A stretch of 34,653 bases of DNA from assembly GCA_965262315.1 (NCBI GenBank), contig CBDHFJ010000026.1, positions 1 to 34,653 of the forward strand, in the 5' to 3' direction. Positions 16,528 to 23,471 of this stretch are shown here, piece after piece (within the stretch, counting starts at the first letter, position 1; the number at the start of each line of letters is the position of its first letter). The position numbers were made by a program, and so were the translations under genes. Under the pieces are notes generated by a model. It had not been told where the DNA came from and made no database searches. It was given only the letters and a program-made list of their open reading frames with translations. Source of the stretch: JBCCFK01 sp965262315 (GTDB lineage: Bacteria > Actinomycetota > Acidimicrobiia > Acidimicrobiales > UBA8592).

Positions 16528-18000
16528 ATGACCACCCTCGATCCGCGCACGCCGGTGATCGTCGGCGTGCATCAGCACAGCTACCGAGACGGCGACAACG
16601 AGCCCATCGCGATGATGACCGAGATGGCCGAGGCTGCGCTGGCCGACAGCGGCGGCGACGTGCGAGCCCGAGTGCAGTCGGTGCGCGCCATCAAGGGGAT
16701 CTGGCCCTATGCCGATCCAGGCCGGTTGGTGGCCGAACGGCTCGGCCTGGGCGACGCCGAGACGGTGGTGACCCAGATCGGCGGCAACGAGGTCTACGAC
16801 GCCGTCAACCGGACCTGTGCCGACATCGCCGCCGGCCGACTGGATGCCGCGATCGTGTGTTCGGCCGAAGGGCTGCGGACCCGTCGCCGCGACGCTGCCG
16901 CCGGTCGCACCACCGAGTACCTGCCGGAGCGAGATGGCGCCGCCGCCGACGTCGAGTACGGCAAGCCCGGAGGTGGGCGCCCCACAGATCACGAGCGCGC
17001 CGTCGGCATCGGCACGGCGGTGGCCTTCTACGCCTCCGTCGAGACGGCCATGCGTCATCGTCGGGGCGAGAGCCTCGAAGACCATCGTCGTCGCGTCGCC
17101 GAGCTCTGGGCGCGCGCCTCGCAGGTTGCGGCGACCAACCCCGACGCCTGGATCCCCCAGGCCAAGACCGCGGAGGAGATCGGTACGCCGTCGGACGGCA
17201 ACCGCATGGTCAACTCGCCGTACCCGAAGCTGATGACCTCCAACATCAACGTGGACCAGGCTGCCGCGGTCGTCCTGTGCTCGGCCGAAACCGCCGAAGC
17301 CGCAGGCGTGCCCCGGGATCGCTGGGTGTTCCCGGTGGCCGGGACCGGCGCGGCCGACGCCGACGTGATGAGTCGCCGGCGCGCCGTGGACCACTCGCCG
17401 GCCATGCAGGCAGCCGGCCGCCGCGCCCTCGAACTGGCGGGCACCGGCATCGATGGTGTCGGCCTCGTCGACCTCTACTCCTGCTTCCCGTCGGCGGTGC
17501 AGCTGGCGCAGGACGTGCTGGGACTGGACCCCCGACGCGACTTCACGGTCACCGGCGGGCTGACGTTCTCGGGTGGTCCACTCAACTCCTACTGCATGCA
17601 CGCGCTGGTGCGCGCGGTCGACCTGATCCGCGAGACCGACCAGGACACGGCCTTCATCACCGGCAACGGCGGCTACTTCTCCAAGCACTCGTTCCTCGTC
17701 CTGGCCGACGCGCCCCGGCGGCCGTTCGTGCACGAACGGGTCACACCCGAGCTCGACGAGCGACCCGCTGCCACCTCGGTGCCGTCCACGGGCACCATCG
17801 ACACGTACACGGTCACCTACGGGCGCGACGGCGACCCCGACTTCGCGGTGATCGCAGTGATCGACGAGGCTGACGCCCGGACCTGGGTGCGCGCCACCGA
17901 CCACGCAACCATCCAGTCGCTGCTCACCGAGGATCGTGTGGGGGCCACCGTGGCGGTCACCCAGGGCGAGCTGCCCACCGCCGTGCTGGTCGACGGTTGA
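16528..18000 (+). CDS. acetyl-CoA acetyltransferase-like thiolase (SCP-x type)
   Basis: A 490-aa thiolase-fold protein of the kind often annotated acetyl-CoA acetyltransferase in actinobacteria. It opens with DPRTPVIVGVHQHSY and has AAIVCSAEG and RTRRRDAAAG in the region where biosynthetic thiolases carry the nucleophilic Cys. The C-terminal half has GLVDLYSCFPSAVQL, TVTGGLTFSGGPLNSYCMHAL and ITGNGGYFSKHSF, including the GG-x-x-NSY loop. A C-terminal extension of about 90 residues (TIDTYTVTYGRDGDPDFAVI) is OB-fold-like, as in DitF/SCP-x acyl transferases. Loss of the classical Cys-x-SG context makes simple beta-ketothiolysis uncertain. It is first of a three-gene run with an LLM protein and a hydrolase. 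Confidence 0.85.
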   Translation: MTTLDPRTPVIVGVHQHSYRDGDNEPIAMMTEMAEAALADSGGDVRARVQSVRAIKGIWPYADPGRLVAERLGLGDAETVVTQIGGNEVYDAVNRTCADIAAGRLDAAIVCSAEGLRTRRRDAAAGRTTEYLPERDGAAADVEYGKPGGGRPTDHERAVGIGTAVAFYASVETAMRHRRGESLEDHRRRVAELWARASQVAATNPDAWIPQAKTAEEIGTPSDGNRMVNSPYPKLMTSNINVDQAAAVVLCSAETAEAAGVPRDRWVFPVAGTGAADADVMSRRRAVDHSPAMQAAGRRALELAGTGIDGVGLVDLYSCFPSAVQLAQDVLGLDPRRDFTVTGGLTFSGGPLNSYCMHALVRAVDLIRETDQDTAFITGNGGYFSKHSFLVLADAPRRPFVHERVTPELDERPAATSVPSTGTIDTYTVTYGRDGDPDFAVIAVIDEADARTWVRATDHATIQSLLTEDRVGATVAVTQGELPTAVLVDG

Positions 18001-18010
18001 GCCCGGGCGG

Positions 18011-18016
18011 TAGGTT
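18011..18016 (+). promoter_or_regulatory. -10 TAGGTT, leaderless start of the LLM gene
   Basis: TAGGTT ends seven bases before ATG 18024, with no ribosome-binding site between. It gives the LLM gene a promoter of its own, 10 bases after the thiolase stop, and selects ATG 18024 over an earlier in-frame GTG at 17997 inside the thiolase. Confidence 0.5.
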
Positions 18017-18023
18017 CGCCGCC

Positions 18024-18860
18024 ATGAGCACTCCGAAGATCGGGTTGTTCGGGATCAACATGGGCCTCGATCCCGATGCCATGGCCAGGGTCACCCAGGC
18101 GGCCGAGGCCGCTGGACTCGAGTCGGTCTGGACCGGCGAACACATCGTCCTGCCCGACCCGCAGGCGCCGCCGTCGCCCGCCCCGCCCGAGGCGTCGATG
18201 ATCGACACCGAGGCCACGCTGGCCTATCTGGCCGCCGTCACCGACACCATCAAGCTCGGCAGCGGGATCATCATCCTTCCCCAGCGTCAGCCGGCGGTGC
18301 TGGCCAAGGGGTTGGCTTCGGTCGACCACCTGTCGGGCGGTCGCCTGCTGTTCGGGCTGGGGGTCGGCTACATCGACGCCGAGATGACCGCCTGTTCCAC
18401 ACCGATGGAGCGGCGGGGCGAGCGGGCCGACGAGTACCTCGCCGCCATGCGGGTCCTGTGGACCACCGACGCCGGGAGCTTCACCGGTGACTTCGTGACC
18501 TTCGAGGGCGTCACCGCCAACCCCAAGCCCGTCCAGGCCGACATCCACACGGTCGTCGGAGGCCACAGCCGCCGGGCCCATCGACGGGCACACGAGTTGG
18601 CCCACGGCTGGTACGGGTTCCGACGCGACGTCGAGACCACGGCCGCCGACCTGGCGTCGCTGCGGGACGTGGCGCAGGAGTCGGATCGGCCCGAACAGTT
18701 CGGGGAGCTGGAGATCTCGATCACCCCGCCCGGGCCACTGACCGCCGACGACCTCGCCGCGTACACCGAGTTGGGTGTGGATCGCCTCATCCTGTTGCTG
18801 GGTGCCCACCGCGGCGAGGACGCCTGCATGCGCCTCATCGAAGAGCACGCACAGACGTGA
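18024..18860 (+). CDS. LLM-class F420-dependent oxidoreductase
   Basis: A 278-aa luciferase-like protein. STPKIGLFGINMG is strand 1, then AAGLESVWTGEHIVLPD, TDTIKLGSGIIILPQRQP (the conserved cis-peptide region), GGRLLFGLGVGYIDAEM and VVGGHSRRAHRRAHELAHGWYGF. It is shorter than the other two LLM proteins and belongs to the TIGR03619-like mycobacterial group by pattern. F420 rather than FMN use is assumed from the actinobacterial setting. Its TGA overlaps the GTG of the following hydrolase (GTGA), so translation is coupled. Substrate unknown. Confidence 0.87.
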   Translation: MSTPKIGLFGINMGLDPDAMARVTQAAEAAGLESVWTGEHIVLPDPQAPPSPAPPEASMIDTEATLAYLAAVTDTIKLGSGIIILPQRQPAVLAKGLASVDHLSGGRLLFGLGVGYIDAEMTACSTPMERRGERADEYLAAMRVLWTTDAGSFTGDFVTFEGVTANPKPVQADIHTVVGGHSRRAHRRAHELAHGWYGFRRDVETTAADLASLRDVAQESDRPEQFGELEISITPPGPLTADDLAAYTELGVDRLILLLGAHRGEDACMRLIEEHAQT

Positions 18861-19780
18861 ACGAGGCGCGGTACCGAGCGGCGGAGGCGGCCTTCTGGTC
18901 GTCACTGTCGCTCGAGCCCGCCGAGCGCTTCGTCGACCTGGCCTCGACCGGCACGCCGGTTCGGGTGCTCGAGGTGGGGGAGGGGTCGCCCACGTTGTTC
19001 GTGCACGGCGCCAGTGCGGGGGCGACCAGCTGGGCCCCGCTTGCTGCGGTCCTGCCCCACCGCCGCTGCATCCTCATCGACCGCCCGGGCGTGGCGCTCA
19101 GCCCGGCACCGCCGCCGATGCCGACGTTCGCCGACTTCGACCGCATGGCCCGGTTGCTGGTCGCCGAGGTGCTGGACGCGCTGGACGTCGACCAGGCCGA
19201 TCTCGTCGTCACCTCGCTGGGAGCTTCGATCGGATTCCGGTCGGTGGCGGCCACGCCGGAGCGAGTGCATCGGATCGTGGCCCTCGGGTACTGCGTCGGC
19301 GCACCTGCCACGGACTGGCCGCTCATGATGCGGATGACCGCCCTGCGTCGCCTCGGGCTGGCGATGACTCACATCCCGCCGTCGAAGGCGATGGTGCGGT
19401 CGATGCTCGGTCAGCTCGGCCTGAAGGAGGCCATCCGAGCGGGCCGGTTCAGCGCCGAGGCGATCGACTGGTTCCAGTCACTGATCCGCGACACCGACAC
19501 CATGCGCAACGAGATCACGGTGTACCCGCCGATGGTCGAACTCCGACGCGGCCTCGCCGCCGAGGCCGAGATGCCTCAGGACGTGATCGACGGCATCCCC
19601 CATCCGGTGCAGTTCCTGTGGGGGACTGCCGACCCCTTCGGCGGCGCCGACGTGGCGCAGCGCTTCACCGCCCGGTTCGCGGACGCCGATCTGCAACTGC
19701 TCGACGGTGCCGGCCACGCCCCGTGGATGGACGACGGGCCGGGCTGCGCGGACCTGATGGAGCGGTTCTTCACCGGCTGA
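18857..19780 (+). CDS. alpha/beta hydrolase
   Basis: A 307-aa alpha/beta hydrolase. The oxyanion region is FVHGASAGATSWAP (about 48-61), the nucleophile is probably Ser120 in VVTSLGAS, the acid is Asp in GTADPFG, and the His is in GAGHAPWMD. The usual small residue two before the Ser is Val here (V-T-S-L-G instead of G-x-S-x-G), a mild departure. Its GTG start overlaps the LLM stop as GTGA. The last 11 bases overlap the end of the convergent hydrolase gene at 19770. An esterase, or a C-C hydrolase serving the thiolase/LLM pathway, is likely, but the substrate is not visible. Confidence 0.85.
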   Translation: MNEARYRAAEAAFWSSLSLEPAERFVDLASTGTPVRVLEVGEGSPTLFVHGASAGATSWAPLAAVLPHRRCILIDRPGVALSPAPPPMPTFADFDRMARLLVAEVLDALDVDQADLVVTSLGASIGFRSVAATPERVHRIVALGYCVGAPATDWPLMMRMTALRRLGLAMTHIPPSKAMVRSMLGQLGLKEAIRAGRFSAEAIDWFQSLIRDTDTMRNEITVYPPMVELRRGLAAEAEMPQDVIDGIPHPVQFLWGTADPFGGADVAQRFTARFADADLQLLDGAGHAPWMDDGPGCADLMERFFTG

Positions 19781-20489
19781 TCCTCGGCGTGGCCGTCGAC
19801 GACCACGCAGCGACCAGATCTGCCAGGACCGCGGCGAGCGCCGCGGGTTGGTCCCGTGCGACCAGATGTCCCGCACCTGAGATCTCGATGATCGACGCTG
19901 CCGGCCGCGCGTCTCGGAATCGCTGCACGTCGCCGTCGGTCATCGCAGACGCCTCCGCTCTGACGAGTGCTGCCTGGCCAGCGAACGTTGCCATGGTCCG
20001 GTGGAGGTCTCGTGCGGCGGCGAGGATCTCGTGAGCGATCGGTTCTGCCTCAGGGAGGAGCCCGGCTTCCCCGAGGAACGCCCAGACCGGGCCCGGTCGA
20101 AGGTCGGGCACGACGTCCACCAGCACGATGCCGAGCACTGCGTGGGCTGCCGTCGGGTCCGCCACTGCGCCGACGGCCGCGAGCCCGCCGAGCGAACAAC
20201 CCACGAGGATCGTCGGCCCCGGCCAGCGGCCGAGCAGGTCGACGAGGTCGTCGACGAGCGGTGCGAACCGGTTCCGTTCGCCGGTGCTCTCGCCGTGTCC
20301 CCGCTGGTCGATGCTCAGGCATCGCACCGGTACGTGCGCCTGGATCTCTGCGATCACGGGGTCCCACACGTGGCGGTTCTCGCGTCCTGCGTGCAAGAGC
20401 ACGACAGTCGGGCCGGTCTCGTGGACGGCGCCCCGCAACACTGCGTCGCCGCGATCGAGCACCACCTGGCCGTTGTCCTGCGTGAGCAT
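19770..20489 (-). CDS. alpha/beta hydrolase under TetR-type control
   Basis: A 239-aa alpha/beta hydrolase. LLHAGRENRHVWDPV forms the oxyanion loop, RGHGES follows, the nucleophile is Ser99 in GCSLGG, and the His is in GAGHLVARDQP near the end. ATG 20489 was chosen because GGAG lies eight bases upstream; a longer in-frame reading would run back through the regulator's operators and gene. It is divergent from the tetR gene at 20560 with two operators in the 70-bp gap, which makes it the regulator's obvious target. Such pairs often detoxify or take up a small ester or lactone that is also the regulator's ligand, which is an inference here. Confidence 0.88.
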   Translation of the reverse strand: MLTQDNGQVVLDRGDAVLRGAVHETGPTVVLLHAGRENRHVWDPVIAEIQAHVPVRCLSIDQRGHGESTGERNRFAPLVDDLVDLLGRWPGPTILVGCSLGGLAAVGAVADPTAAHAVLGIVLVDVVPDLRPGPVWAFLGEAGLLPEAEPIAHEILAAARDLHRTMATFAGQAALVRAEASAMTDGDVQRFRDARPAASIIEISGAGHLVARDQPAALAAVLADLVAAWSSTATPRISR

Positions 20490-20501
20490 GATGGGGTCTC
20501 C

Positions 20502-20525
20502 TTTACCTTGATCTACCAAGGTAAA
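20502..20525. promoter_or_regulatory. operator 1 of the tetR/hydrolase pair
   Basis: TTTACCTTG and CAAGGTAAA form perfect 9-bp arms separated by six bases (ATCTAC). It lies 12 bases from the hydrolase start, over its leader, so a bound repressor would block that gene directly. Confidence 0.85.
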
Positions 20526-20527
20526 AG

Positions 20528-20551
20528 CAAACCTTGAGAAGTCAAGGTAAA
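20528..20551. promoter_or_regulatory. operator 2 of the tetR/hydrolase pair
   Basis: ACCTTG and CAAGGT (20531-20536 and 20543-20548) are 6-bp arms, again six bases apart (AGAAGT), with A/T flanks like operator 1. The two centres are 26 bp apart. It overlaps the tetR -10, so it should give autoregulation. TTGACT on the minus strand within it is a possible hydrolase -35. Confidence 0.8.
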
Positions 20552-20553
20552 TT
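20548..20553 (+). promoter_or_regulatory. -10 TAAATT, leaderless start of tetR
   Basis: TAAATT ends six bases before ATG 20560 and overlaps the right half of operator 2. No ribosome-binding site precedes the ATG. Confidence 0.45.
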
Positions 20554-20559
20554 GCGTTG

Positions 20560-21159
20560 ATGGCGCGACGTCGACGGTCACCAGAAGACGCGCGGGCGGA
20601 GATCCTGGTCGCCGCGACCGATCTGCTCGCTGAAGAAGGCCTGTCCGGTGTCACCGTTCGCGCTGTCGCCGCTCGTGTCGGCATCACCGATGCCGGGGTG
20701 GCCCACCACTTCGGTGGCCGGGACGAGTTGCTGCGAGAGCTCTTGCGACACGGTGGACGGACGCTCCGGGCGGCGGTCGACGACACGACCGCCGCGTGGT
20801 TGGGTGGCGCGGCCGACCTCGACGCACTCATCGATGCGCTTGCAGAGGTCTACGGGGCGGGATTCGCCGAGCTTGCGCTGGCGCTCCACGGCGCGGGCTG
20901 GCGGGAACGTGGCGTCGGCTTGCTGGAACCCGTGGTGGAAGCCCTGCACGCGCGGAGGCGTACGGTCATGGCGGATGATCGCGACACCCGTGTTGCGGTG
21001 GCGGCGCTCCATCACGCGCTGGCGACCGAACCCACCTTCGGTGCACCCTTCCGGCGCAGCGCGGGCCTGACGGGCAGGGATGCCGTCGACGACCGGGCGA
21101 CCCGGGAATGGTGGGGTCGGGCGCTCGCTCTGACCTTGGATCTGGACAGGCCGGCCTGA
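20560..21159 (+). CDS. TetR-family transcriptional regulator
   Basis: A 199-aa TetR regulator. RRRSPEDARAEILVAATDLL is helix 1, and GVTVRAVAARVGITDAGVAHHFGGRDELL is the helix-turn-helix, with the usual HHFGGRDEL where many members have YYHFxxKEEL. The C-terminal ligand domain is helical with an Ala/Leu-rich core. The two palindromes at 20502-20551 are its likely operators. They stand between it and the divergent hydrolase and overlap its own -10, so it is probably autorepressed. ATG 20560 is preferred over TTG 20557 by the leaderless spacing. The aldolase starts 49 bases downstream behind its own -10. Confidence 0.9.
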   Translation: MARRRRSPEDARAEILVAATDLLAEEGLSGVTVRAVAARVGITDAGVAHHFGGRDELLRELLRHGGRTLRAAVDDTTAAWLGGAADLDALIDALAEVYGAGFAELALALHGAGWRERGVGLLEPVVEALHARRRTVMADDRDTRVAVAALHHALATEPTFGAPFRRSAGLTGRDAVDDRATREWWGRALALTLDLDRPA

Positions 21160-21195
21160 ATCGGCCGAGCGCTCGGCGGGCGCCCTCGGCGGGCG

Positions 21196-21201
21196 TAACA
21201 T
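21196..21201 (+). promoter_or_regulatory. -10 TAACAT, leaderless start of the aldolase
   Basis: TAACAT ends seven bases before ATG 21209, the spacing seen at the other leaderless starts. It overlaps an earlier in-frame ATG at 21200, making 21209 the better start. Confidence 0.45.
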
Positions 21202-21208
21202 GCGGCTC

Positions 21209-21985
21209 ATGCGGCTCGATCGGTATCCCGACATCACCTACGACGCCATGCCGCCTCAGGTCGACGACCTCGAGGAGTTGCGGCTGCTGCGCAAGTGGGA
21301 GGCGGCGCTCGGCTACCGGATCTTCGCGGCCATGCGGTGGGGGCAGCTGGGCGACGGCCACGTCACCGCCCGCGACCCGATCCTGACCGACCACTTCTGG
21401 GTCCTGGGCTATGGGATTCCGTTCCGGGATGCCACGGTCGACAACCTGACCCTGGTGGGCCCCGACGGCGAGGGTGTCATGGGTCCCACCGAGAACGGGG
21501 TCAACTTCGCCGCCTACAACATCCACTGGCCGATCCTCGACGCCCGCCCCGACCTGGTGTCCGCCGCCCACACCCACACGGGGTTCGGGACGCCGTGGTC
21601 GGCCAACGTCGAACCGTTCCAGGCGATCAGCCAGGAGTCGTGCTCGCTCGTCTTCAACCAATCGATGTACCGGGGCGAGGACCTCGAGGTCGTCAGCACC
21701 GCCGGGGGCGAAGCCATCGCTGCAGCGATGGGCGACACCCTGTGCTGCATCCTGCGCAACCACGGGCTGTTGACCGGTGGCGCCTCGCCCGGCGAAGCGG
21801 TCGGCTGGTTCGTGACCGCCGAACGCGTCGCCGAGGTGCACGTGAAGGCGCCGAATGCCAAACCGATCTCCGAAGAGGCGGCCAAGGAGGTCGCGCGCAC
21901 GCTGGGGACCGCCGACATGGGGTGGCGGGTGTTCCAGTGGCTGGCGCGCGATCTCGTGCCCGATCCCTCCGTCGTTCTGGGCTGA
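21209..21985 (+). CDS. class II aldolase/adducin-family protein
   Basis: A 258-aa protein of the fuculose-1-phosphate aldolase/adducin fold. GDGHVTARDP (49-57) is the phosphate-loop-like motif (GHISARDP in most members). The zinc ligands are His121 and His123 in AAHTHTGFG and His185 in RNHGLL. This group in actinobacteria includes aldolases and decarboxylases of uncertain substrate. It is followed one base later by the CitE-like lyase, and it probably cleaves or decarboxylates a hydroxy-acid made in the same pathway. Confidence 0.88.
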   Translation: MRLDRYPDITYDAMPPQVDDLEELRLLRKWEAALGYRIFAAMRWGQLGDGHVTARDPILTDHFWVLGYGIPFRDATVDNLTLVGPDGEGVMGPTENGVNFAAYNIHWPILDARPDLVSAAHTHTGFGTPWSANVEPFQAISQESCSLVFNQSMYRGEDLEVVSTAGGEAIAAAMGDTLCCILRNHGLLTGGASPGEAVGWFVTAERVAEVHVKAPNAKPISEEAAKEVARTLGTADMGWRVFQWLARDLVPDPSVVLG

Positions 21986-21986
21986 G

Positions 21987-22866
21987 ATGGCGGTCTCGTC
22001 CACCGACATGCAGCGGTTCCGCTCGATGCTGTTCGCACCCGCGGTGCGGCCGGACATGTTCGCCAAGCTGCCGACTCGAGGGGCCGACGCCGTCATCCTC
22101 GACCTCGAGGACGCGGTGCCCGTCGCTCGCAAGGACGAGGCCCGGGCCACGGTTGCCGAAGCGGCGCCCGGGCTCATCGACGCGGGCTGCACCGTGTTCG
22201 TGCGCGTCAACGGCGCCGACACGCCGTGGATGGCCGCCGACATCGCCGAGGCCGTGGTTCCGGGCGTGACCGCGATCCTGGTGCCCAAGGTCGAGTCCGC
22301 CGAGGCCCCCGACGCCGTCGCCGACCTGCTGCGCGGCGACGTACAGGTGATCGCCGGGATCGAGACCGCGCTGGGGGTGGCCGACGCTCGCACGGCGCTG
22401 GCCCATCCTCGTGTCGACGCGGCCTACTTCGGTGCCGAAGACCTCATCGCGGACATGGGCGGGGTGCGCACCGAGTCCAACGCCGAGGTGGCCTACGCCC
22501 GGTCGCACGTGGCGCTCGCCGGCCGGCTGGCCGAGGTCGCGCTTGTACGACCAGGTCACCACCCGCTTCGACGACGACGACCGCTTCAGCCGGGAAGCCA
22601 CCGAGGCCCGCAACCTGGGCTACGTGGGCAAGATGTGCATCCACCCCCGCCAGGTGCCACTGGCCAACGCTGCGTTCTCGCCGTCTGCCGCCGAGGTCGC
22701 CCGGGCCCACCGGCTCGTCGCGGCCTACGAGGACGGTGTCGACGCGGGCCTGGCTGCCATCGACTTCGAGGGCGACATGGTCGACGAACCCCTTGCCACC
22801 CAGGCCCGACGACTGCTGGCGGTCGCCTCGACCCATGGCATCGAGCCCGAGGAGGCTTCCCCATGA
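21987..22866 (+). CDS. CitE/HpcH-family beta-hydroxyacyl-CoA lyase, frameshifted
   Basis: A TIM-barrel lyase of the CitE-like (malyl/citramalyl-CoA lyase) family. RFRSMLFAPAVRPDMFAKLP, then AVILDLEDAVP with the metal/CoA-region acids, VRVNGADTPW, VPKVESAEAP, IAGIETALGV and FGAEDLIADMGG are all as expected. After LAGRLAEVA the frame changes near 22541. The next frame continues LYDQVTTRFDDDDRF and ARNLGYVGKMCIHPRQV to a stop at 22864-22866. The 880-nt span is 293 codons plus one base, so one extra base explains it. The intact C-terminal GKMCIHPRQ motif argues against real decay. The stop overlaps the MaoC start as ATGA. Together with MaoC it resembles the mycobacterial Rv2498c/Rv2499c pair (an inference), linked to branched-chain acid breakdown. 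Confidence 0.88.
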
Positions 22867-23333
22867 CCGATCGCCCTGTCTCGGGCAAGTGGCTCGAGGA
22901 GCTGACGCCCGGGCTCGTGATTCCGCACGCCATTCGGCGCACGGTGACCGAGGCCGACAACGTCATGTTCACGACGATGTCGATGAACCCGGCATGGCTG
23001 CATCTCGACTTCGACTACGCCCAGAACGAGACCCAGTTCGGCCAACCGCTGGTGAACTCGATGCTGACGCTGGCGATGGTGGTGGGCATCAGCGTGCACG
23101 AGACGACGCTCGGCACCACCGTGGCCAACCTCGGGTTCGAAGAGATCACGTTCCCGGCGCCGATGTTCCATGGCGACACGTTGCGGGTGGAGACCGAGGT
23201 GCTCGAGGCGCGTGAGTCCAAGTCGCGGCCCGGTCAGGGCGTGGTGAAGTTCGAGCACCGGGCCTACAAGCAGACCGACGAGCTCGTCTGCAAGGCCGTG
23301 CGGTCAGCGCTGATGCTGTCCCGCCGCACGTAG
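22863..23333 (+). CDS. MaoC-type hotdog enoyl-CoA hydratase
   Basis: A 156-aa single-hotdog MaoC hydratase. TEADNVMFTTMSMNPAWLHLDFDYAQ carries the conserved Asn/His/Asp region of the hydratase-2 active site, followed by FGQPLVNSMLTLAMVVGI and FPAPMFHGDTLRVETEVLEARES. ATG 22863 overlaps the CitE stop (ATGA), so the two are coupled. With the lyase it would hydrate an unsaturated dicarboxyl-type CoA (mesaconyl- or itaconyl-like) before C-C cleavage, an inference from the pairing. The reading here is uninterrupted, unlike the lyase. Confidence 0.88.
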   Translation: MTDRPVSGKWLEELTPGLVIPHAIRRTVTEADNVMFTTMSMNPAWLHLDFDYAQNETQFGQPLVNSMLTLAMVVGISVHETTLGTTVANLGFEEITFPAPMFHGDTLRVETEVLEARESKSRPGQGVVKFEHRAYKQTDELVCKAVRSALMLSRRT

Positions 23334-23345
23334 CAGGCCGCTCGG

Positions 23346-23382
23346 GTGTTCGGGTCCTGTGCCTGGCACCGGATACGAACAC
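23346..23382 (+). repeat. GTGCCTGGCAC dyad element A1 (GTGTTCG arms)
   Basis: GTGTTCG and CGAACAC are 7-bp complementary ends, each six bases from the central GTGCCTGGCAC (23359-23369). It is the first of two copies in the 138-bp gap before the sulfatase. A GTG inside this element opens a frame into the sulfatase but is not a credible start. Confidence 0.9.
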
Positions 23383-23401
23383 TGTTCACGGTGGGTGGTG
23401 G

Positions 23402-23438
23402 GTGTTCGGGCGGTGTGCCTGGCACCGACAACGAACAC
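23402..23438 (+). repeat. GTGCCTGGCAC dyad element A2 (GTGTTCG arms)
   Basis: This is a second copy 56 bases on, in the same orientation, with core at 23415-23425 and the same 6+6 spacing. The inner spacers differ from A1 while ends and core are identical. It ends 33 bases before the sulfatase ATG, so it may lie in its leader. Confidence 0.9.
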
Positions 23439-23471
23439 CTCCGTTGGCGTCCAGCTGCCAGACTCGGGGCC

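Noticed and set aside
15556..18000. An 814-residue extended thiolase
   Set aside because: The extension is antisense to the SDR gene, and ATG 16528 has a well-placed -10.
23346..23471. Sulfatase start at the GTG at 23346
   Set aside because: It lies inside a palindromic repeat, and the 42 extra residues translate two repeats.
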